DNA of 5,968 nt from Candidatus Cloacimonadota bacterium (GTDB taxonomy: Bacteria > Cloacimonadota > Cloacimonadia > Cloacimonadales > Cloacimonadaceae), in NCBI GenBank assembly GCA_028683635.1, contig JAQUHL010000139.1:1-5968 (forward strand), read 5' to 3'. A model generated the notes under the pieces. That model was not told the DNA's origin. It did no database searches and was given only the letters and a program-made list of their open reading frames with translations. This document shows positions 5,561 through 5,968 of the stretch, in pieces. Positions within the stretch are counted from its first letter, which is position 1. Every line of letters begins with the position of its first letter. Both the position numbers and the translations under genes were made by a program.

Positions 5561-5643
5561 GCGTTAATCACTTCTTAATCTACCCTTAATCAAGCGTTAA
5601 TTATTAACGCTTGATTAAGGGTAGATTAAGAAGTGATTAACGC
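5561..5643. repeat. Perfect 83-nt palindrome with an internal 11-nt period
   Basis: Left arm 5561-5601 is the exact reverse complement of right arm 5603-5643, with one central base at 5602. The palindrome is also periodic. TTAATC begins at 5564, 5575 and 5586, with TTAATT at 5597, and the mirror motif GATTAA ends at 5618, 5629 and 5640. All are in 11-nt register, and the whole is 3 + 7x11 + 3 nt. The 5-nt spacers between motifs differ (ACTTC, TACCC, AAGCG). Imperfect pairing continues outward to about 5541 and 5664. It could be a cruciform-forming site, an array of protein-binding half-sites, a small foldback element, or a recombination or resolution site. Its function is unknown. Confidence 0.95.
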
Positions 5644-5878
5644 TGTCAAGCACGAGAGGGAGGGACGGGAAAGCCCAGTGGGCGACAGATCATAGGCAGG
5701 GTGCAAGGCGAAGCCAGAGCCCCTGTAAACGGAAGTAGAAAAAAAGAATAAGCCTCACAACCAGCATATGTGGAAGTCTGTATTTCGATAAATCGGGATG
5801 TGCAACGGTCTTTTTCAGTTCAGGAAGGCATTTGTCCCAATCCCGATATGGATGCCGGGGTCAGGATGGCAAGAGGAT
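5644..5878. other. Non-coding stretch after the palindrome
   Basis: I see no credible gene in this stretch; the stops are dense on both strands. It contains small foldbacks: GCCCA-G-TGGGC (5673-5683), GGC-GAA-GCC (about 5709-5717), and a spaced inverted repeat ATCGGGAT (5792-5799) with ATCCCGAT (5840-5847). The last sits downstream of the minus-strand gene ending at 5879 and might contribute to its termination, although no U-tract follows. An A7 run occurs at about 5740-5746. The block may be a remnant of a non-autonomous element associated with the palindrome, but this cannot be shown from one copy. Confidence 0.4.
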
Positions 5879-5968
5879 CTAATCCCCGATTATCTCACAC
5901 TTGCTGCAATTCGTCAGTTCTGCTTTGATGACAGACCAGAGTTTTTTGGGATCCTCATACTTATAGAG
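5879..5968 (-). CDS. C-terminal end of an unidentified protein (5' part outside window)
   Basis: The minus strand is open from the window edge to TAG at 5879-5881 and encodes 29 residues. They run LYKYEDPKKLWSVIKAEL, then TNCSKCEIIGD. The composition looks like real protein: an amphipathic helix with Trp, followed by a Cys-x2-Cys pair near the end. The fragment is too short to assign to a family. It could also be chance, since 29 codons without a stop is not rare. Confidence 0.4.
   Translation of the reverse strand, partial: LYKYEDPKKLWSVIKAELTNCSKCEIIGD

Noticed and set aside
5317..5589. A 90-codon plus-strand frame overlapping the two-helix frame
   Set aside because: It is Ser/Pro-rich, translates the repeat units in both copies (SDRES-like text) and runs into the palindrome; it has no protein-like features.
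5690..5767. A 25-residue hydrophobic minus-strand frame (MLVVRLILFFYF...)
   Set aside because: It is very short, has no clear ribosome binding site, and lies in a stretch of small foldbacks. It is too weak to call.

Overview
The window is dominated by a compact minus-strand thiamine operon. A TPP riboswitch (about 4760-4853) is followed in transcription order by thi4 (thiazole synthase), thiE (thiamine phosphate synthase), thiC (HMP-P synthase), thiD (HMP/HMP-P kinase) and a zinc-ribbon Nudix hydrolase. The first four genes are packed with 1 nt spacing, a 4 nt overlap and an 8 nt overlap. The Nudix gene follows thiD after 63 nt on the same strand. The set lacks thiF, thiS, thiG, thiH and thiO, and a single Thi4 takes their place. 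This Thi4 carries His150 where the yeast suicide enzyme has its sulfur-donor Cys, so it is predicted to use free sulfide catalytically. That points to an anaerobic, sulfide-exposed bacterium. The short ThiC, the DUF4143-type ATPase and the moderate GC content fit an uncultured anaerobe such as Cloacimonadota or a relative, but the phylum is a guess from gene style.

Layout. Positions 2-514 (+) hold the C-terminal part of a DUF4143 ATP-binding protein that enters from outside the window. Positions 515-648 are a convergent intergenic gap with a GC-rich inverted repeat (581-612). Positions 649-4684 (-) are the five-gene operon, and 4685-4963 hold its leader with the riboswitch plus the divergent start region of the next gene. 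Positions 4964-5290 (+) encode a stand-alone TfoX N-terminal-domain protein. From 5291 the sequence becomes unusual: an open frame with two hydrophobic segments, two copies of a 28-nt hairpin-forming repeat, and a perfect 83-nt palindrome (5561-5643) built on an 11-nt period. About 235 nt of apparently non-coding sequence follow. The last 90 nt are the 3' end of a minus-strand gene that begins outside the window.

How the genes work together. By family knowledge, Thi4 makes ADP-thiazole carboxylate (ADT) from NAD, glycine and sulfide. A pyrophosphohydrolase must then release the thiazole monophosphate from ADT. ThiC makes HMP-P, ThiD phosphorylates it to HMP-PP, and ThiE joins the two halves into thiamine phosphate. 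The Nudix enzyme at the operon end is a natural candidate for the ADT-splitting step, and this is the most interesting functional hypothesis here. The most interesting structural feature is the palindrome near 5600.
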